Part shown: piece by piece, positions 43,416-46,551 of the stretch | How positions within the stretch are numbered: position 1 is the first letter of the stretch | Layout: every line of letters begins with the position of its first letter | From: Bacillota bacterium | Lineage (GTDB): Bacteria; Bacillota; Bacilli; Alicyclobacillales; SLC66 | DNA: 46,551 nt | NCBI GenBank assembly: GCA_021805735.1 | Contig: JAJZEE010000021.1 | Location: 1-46,551, forward strand | Direction of reading: 5' to 3' | The notes under the pieces: generated by a model | The model's database searches: none | Seen by the model: only the letters and a program-made list of their open reading frames with translations | Told to the model about the DNA's origin: nothing | Position numbers and translations under genes: made by a program

Positions 43416-44468
43416 ATGGGTAAACCGCAACTTCAACTGTTGTTGATTGCGATTATGACGGGTGCAACTTTTGTTTCTGCGGGTTTCCATTGGGATCCCT
43501 CGGTTACGTTTGTGACAGCGGCGGCCACGGTGGTGCTGCTCGCCAGAGTAATCGGGCAGGCGACGGAGGTTCTGGCCGATGCCCTGGGACCATCGATAGG
43601 GGCTTTGCTGGGGGCTACTTTTGGCAACAGCGTCGAACTTATGATTGCGCTCCTGGCTCTGCGCGATGGCTTGTACACCGTCGTCAAGGCAAGCATCATC
43701 GGCAGTATTCTGGCTAACTTGCTGTTGACGCTTGGCGTCTGCATGTTTGTTGGCGGGCTGCGGAGGCCGTTGCAAACGTTTAATCAGATGAAGGCCGGAT
43801 TGAACAGTGTCATGCTCTTTGTCGCTGTCATCGGGCTGACCATCACCAGTATCTATTCTTTCTCCAGACCGCGTGTATCAGGCGCGGAACCTCTTAGCAT
43901 CGGCGTCTCAATCGTCTTCCTGCTTGTTTATATGTTGGGTTTTGTATTTTCGCTCTTTACGCACCGCACATTTCTTACGGCGGCGGACCGCAGACAGGGG
44001 ATTGTTCTTCCGCCCGGTGCAGTGCGCACAGTGGCAATACTCATTGCCGCTACGGTCCTTGTTGCGCTGGTGAGCGACGAATTGGTCAAGACACTGATTC
44101 CCCTGACGACCCAATGGCACTTGAACGAACAGTTCGTGGGCTTGGTCTTTGTGCCTGTTATAGGCGTCGCTCCGGAATTCTTTTCAGCGATCTTGCTGGC
44201 GCGAGCCAACCGGATGGACGGCAGCGTAGAGATCGCCGTGGGATCCAGTCTGCAAATCGCTCTCTTTGTCGCGCCTGTTTTAGTGCTCGTCGGAGCATTG
44301 ATCGGCCGACCGCTCACACTCGTCTTCACGGGTACAGAGGTCGTTGTCATTTTTTTGACTACGATTTTGGTCAGCCTTGTTTCTCTGGATGGAGAATCCC
44401 ATTGGTATGAGGGCATGATGGTGGTAGCTACGTACGCGATCTTTGCAATGTTATTTTTCTTTTCATAA
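43416..44468 (+). CDS. Ca2+/H+ antiporter, CAX family
   Basis: A 350-residue exchanger with eleven or so helices. The two signature c-repeats are clear: ATFGNSVELMIALLALRDGL with NLLLTLG after it, and IGVAPEFFSAILLARANRMD with VGSSLQIALFVAP after it. The Glu of each repeat is the cation ligand. CAX proteins export Ca2+ using the proton gradient, useful in an acid environment. ATG 43416 has GAGGTGGGAT just upstream. The next gene starts 121 bp later. Confidence 0.95.
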   Translation: MGKPQLQLLLIAIMTGATFVSAGFHWDPSVTFVTAAATVVLLARVIGQATEVLADALGPSIGALLGATFGNSVELMIALLALRDGLYTVVKASIIGSILANLLLTLGVCMFVGGLRRPLQTFNQMKAGLNSVMLFVAVIGLTITSIYSFSRPRVSGAEPLSIGVSIVFLLVYMLGFVFSLFTHRTFLTAADRRQGIVLPPGAVRTVAILIAATVLVALVSDELVKTLIPLTTQWHLNEQFVGLVFVPVIGVAPEFFSAILLARANRMDGSVEIAVGSSLQIALFVAPVLVLVGALIGRPLTLVFTGTEVVVIFLTTILVSLVSLDGESHWYEGMMVVATYAIFAMLFFFS

Positions 44469-44589
44469 GCACTCATGTCTGGACGTTCCTTCCAGGCAAA
44501 GATTGGGCCGTTTCTGGGCAAACTGTATCGTAGCGCGTACGGCAGGGGAGGGAACACGATCGAATCGCGTCCTAAGGCGTCAAATCGTC

Positions 44590-45249
44590 ATGTGGGGATG
44601 CTGCCTCGCGGTCGTGGCAGCGTTCGGGGTTTGGCTGTATGTGTCGGGTGTATGGTGGAAAATCCCTGATCTGATGCGGCAAGCCGGCGCATTCGGCATC
44701 GCCCTCAGTTACGTTCTGATTCTGGTTCAGACTATCGTTCCATTTGCTCCGTTTGCCATTCTGGCTGGATTCAATGCGACCGTTCACGGCTACATTGTCG
44801 GATATATCACGACGTTTGCGGGAGCGTTTACAGGCGCGGTGCTGCTCTACATATTCGCCCGGCGGGCGGCGAAGGGGATTTTGCATAAACCGCTGGGGCG
44901 ATTTTTGAAGAGACATCCGAAACTGCGGCAAGCCTTTACGCGAATTCCAGCAGAGGGCGCGTGGTCCATATTTGTGGCCATTCTTGCGCTCAGACTGCAA
45001 CCGTGGTTACCCTCGTCCGCGATCGATGTGATGGCTGGAGCGTCCAAGGTTCGCCTTGCGCCGTTTCTTCTGGCGACCTTATTTGGACAGGCGCCCATGA
45101 TTGCGCTAGAGTCTTACGTAGGGCACCGCATCCTGCACTTTCGAGAGCATCAACGGGAACTTTGGCTACTGGGCGCTCTGAGTCTCCTGTTGTTCGCGAT
45201 TTATGTCCTCTGGCGCCGCGTTTCTGCAAGGAGAAAGCGAGGTGTCTGA
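44590..45249 (+). CDS. TVP38/TMEM64-family (VTT) membrane protein
   Basis: A 219-residue protein with five to six helices. FAILAGFNATVHGYIVGYIT and TFAGAFTGAVLLYIFARRAA form the VTT core with the usual G-x-x-x-x-G-A; ILALRLQPWLPSSAIDVMAG is the second conserved half. VTT proteins are linked to lipid scrambling and undecaprenyl-phosphate recycling (DedA). ATG 44590 is the first good start in frame, although AAGG lies about 12 bases off; a longer form without a normal start codon reads back to 44443. Confidence 0.85.
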   Translation: MWGCCLAVVAAFGVWLYVSGVWWKIPDLMRQAGAFGIALSYVLILVQTIVPFAPFAILAGFNATVHGYIVGYITTFAGAFTGAVLLYIFARRAAKGILHKPLGRFLKRHPKLRQAFTRIPAEGAWSIFVAILALRLQPWLPSSAIDVMAGASKVRLAPFLLATLFGQAPMIALESYVGHRILHFREHQRELWLLGALSLLLFAIYVLWRRVSARRKRGV

Positions 45250-45300
45250 CCACCCGCGGTCGTTTTGTTGCGAGTTCTGCGCGAAGGGGTGGTGAGAGAA

Positions 45301-45966
45301 GTGATTGCAGCCAGCGTGATCAAACTCGCTGAGATTTTGATCGTCAACGTGGTGTTATCGGGTGACAATGCCCTTGTGATTGCCATGACGGCGCTCCGCC
45401 TTCCCCCCAGTCAGCGACGCCTTGCCATCGCCGTGGGAACAGGTCTCTCGGTTTTCATACGGATATGGCTGACCATCATGGCGTCCAGGTTGGTCCGGTT
45501 GCCGTACCTGCAGGCCGCAGGCGGCGTCCTGCTGGCCTATCTGGCCATTGGACTGCTCTTGAGGCGCGCGGATGATCGCGGAAACAGCCAGACAGAAGAA
45601 GAAAACAAACCTGCCGACCGGATGGTCGAGGCGGTGGCCGCGATCGTGTTCGCGGATGTCGTCATGAGCCTTGACAATGTGGTGGCTTTGGCCGGAATTG
45701 CCGCTGGCAATGAATCGTTGCTGGTGGTCGGCCTGGTTGTGAGCGTAACACTGATCATGTTCGCAAGCGCAGTGATCGCGGAGATGATCGACAGGCGCCG
45801 TATACTCGTGTACATTGGCGCCGCTGTGCTCGCTCTTGTAGCGGGCGGCATGGTCGCGCATGACCCGGCGCTGAGAGGCTGGCCGCATGGCTTGTCGCTG
45901 GCGGCGGCCGCAGTGCTGGCCAGCGCTCTCTACGGCGTCATGCGGGTGTTGAGAACAAGCGGGTGA
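45301..45966 (+). CDS. TerC-family membrane protein (YjbE/YkoY type)
   Basis: A 221-residue protein with seven helices. The TerC Asp-Asn motifs appear twice: NVVLSGDNALVIAM in the first half and FADVVMSLDNVVALAG in the second. Members of this type are tied to Mn2+ export and insertion or metalation of exported proteins in Bacillus. GTG 45301 has GGGG ten bases upstream; an in-frame GTG at 45292 or TTG 45265 are alternatives. The stop overlaps the convergent HD-domain gene by 37 bp. It closes the cation-transport cluster. Confidence 0.92.
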   Translation: MIAASVIKLAEILIVNVVLSGDNALVIAMTALRLPPSQRRLAIAVGTGLSVFIRIWLTIMASRLVRLPYLQAAGGVLLAYLAIGLLLRRADDRGNSQTEEENKPADRMVEAVAAIVFADVVMSLDNVVALAGIAAGNESLLVVGLVVSVTLIMFASAVIAEMIDRRRILVYIGAAVLALVAGGMVAHDPALRGWPHGLSLAAAAVLASALYGVMRVLRTSG

Positions 45967-46551
45967 CCAAACGCCCATTTCCATGCATCGGCTTTTTTCT
46001 CCGCCAGACGCTTCGCAAAGGGATCGCTGATCTCTGACACCTCCAGGTGAAACTGCCCCTGCAGAAGTGTTCCCGACACCAGTCGCGAGTTGCCCGTGTG
46101 TCCGTGATCCAAACCGTCCGCGACACGCAAAATGGCAGCCAGTTGGAACAGTACCGGACGATTGTCAAAATGTCGGTTCAACCATGTACGCTTGGCCGAT
46201 TTGCGGTGCGCGAACACCAGCGCGGCGACATCCGCCCGCAACAGCGCGTGCCAGGCTTCGGTCTGGCGCGCGGATTCCACGAGGTAACGACTGTGCCTGT
46301 GATGACCTCTGTCCGCCACGTAGTGCCCGACATCATGAAGCAGAGCCGCCAGGCTGAGGCGCGTCCACATGCCCGACTCTTCGTCTGCGCTGACCAGCGG
46401 TGTGCCGCGCTCCGTGTATACCCAGGTAAAGATCTGCTGAGCGTAAGCCTCTACCCGCTCGCAGTGCGCGATGTCCGTCTGATATTGTCGCATCATCTCG
46501 TACGCCGCGCGGCGAAGGTCGAGCGACAGGGCGGGGCGCGGCGTCGTGATC
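45930..46551 (-). CDS. HD-domain protein, N-terminus beyond the window (Ppx/GppA-like C-terminal part)
   Basis: The frame is open to the right edge, where ITTPRPALSLDLRRAAYEMM precedes RQYQTDIAHCERVEAYAQQI. The HD metal-site residues follow: His in AHCERV, LAALLHDVGHYVADRGHHRH (HD) and VFAHRKSAKRTW, then LAAILRVADGLDHGHTGNS. This order is that of the HD half of Ppx/GppA exopolyphosphatases, but the phosphatase half itself is not in view. A stand-alone HD phosphohydrolase is possible. Its tail overlaps terC. Confidence 0.85.
   Translation of the reverse strand, partial: ITTPRPALSLDLRRAAYEMMRQYQTDIAHCERVEAYAQQIFTWVYTERGTPLVSADEESGMWTRLSLAALLHDVGHYVADRGHHRHSRYLVESARQTEAWHALLRADVAALVFAHRKSAKRTWLNRHFDNRPVLFQLAAILRVADGLDHGHTGNSRLVSGTLLQGQFHLEVSEISDPFAKRLAEKKADAWKWAFGHPLVLNTRMTP

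Overview
The window looks like chromosomal DNA of a moderately GC-rich, endospore-forming member of the Bacillota, most likely an Alicyclobacillaceae-type acidophile relative. The evidence is CotF-like spore coat proteins, a CwlD-type germination amidase, a YheC/YheD-type ATP-grasp protein, T-box and ykkC-class leaders, strong GGAGG ribosome sites and frequent TTG/GTG starts. The genus is inference; there is no rRNA in the window.

Layout. (1) 1-2572: the leader-distal part of a long CRISPR array, with 36 repeats of 36 nt and 35 complete spacers of 34-38 nt. No cas gene is in view; the repeat 3' end resembles type V-B (Cas12b) repeats. (2) 2573-9095: accessory DNA. It holds a broken Phd/YefM-like antitoxin gene, a NUDIX hydrolase, a phosphoesterase, a YheC/D ATP-grasp protein, a run of small overlapping unknown ORFs, a lipoprotein, a 20-cysteine protein with a coupled small partner, a C5 DNA methyltransferase fragment and a 45-residue ORF. 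(3) 9096-20600: mixed genes. They include cold-shock protein, a probable selenoprotein of the GrdB-like family (in-frame TGA followed by a SECIS-like hairpin), a small EamA-type transporter facing a two-gene membrane cluster, two coat proteins, truncated haemoglobin plus thioesterase, an aldo/keto reductase, two exported Asp-box repeat proteins and a HAD phosphatase.

(4) 20700-32180: amino-acid biosynthesis. proC sits behind a T-box leader with a probable proline specifier. An ACT-domain protein-hom-thrC-thrB operon runs on the minus strand. Divergent from it is ilvE behind a ykkC-class (probably ppGpp) riboswitch, followed by ilvB-ilvN-ilvC-leuB. Back-to-back sigma-A promoters separate the two operons. 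The ilvC-leuB gap carries six 21-bp tandem repeats and a long inverted repeat. ilvD, leuA and leuCD are not here.

(5) 32187-39511: a half-size permease, a bacterial XPB helicase with its usual helicase-associated partner, cwlD, a NYN-domain protein and a UPF0104 membrane protein. (6) 39774-45966: a one-direction cluster for ion transport. It contains a P-type ATPase with an HMA-like N-terminus, two small proteins, a Ca2+/H+ antiporter, a TVP38-type membrane protein and a TerC-family protein. The window ends in a partial HD-domain protein.

A MITE-like inverted-repeat element occurs twice (about 25.4 and 39.5 kb). The observations most worth following are the selenoprotein, the riboswitch before ilvE, the CRISPR array with its effector out of view, the cysteine-rich gene pair and the MITE family.
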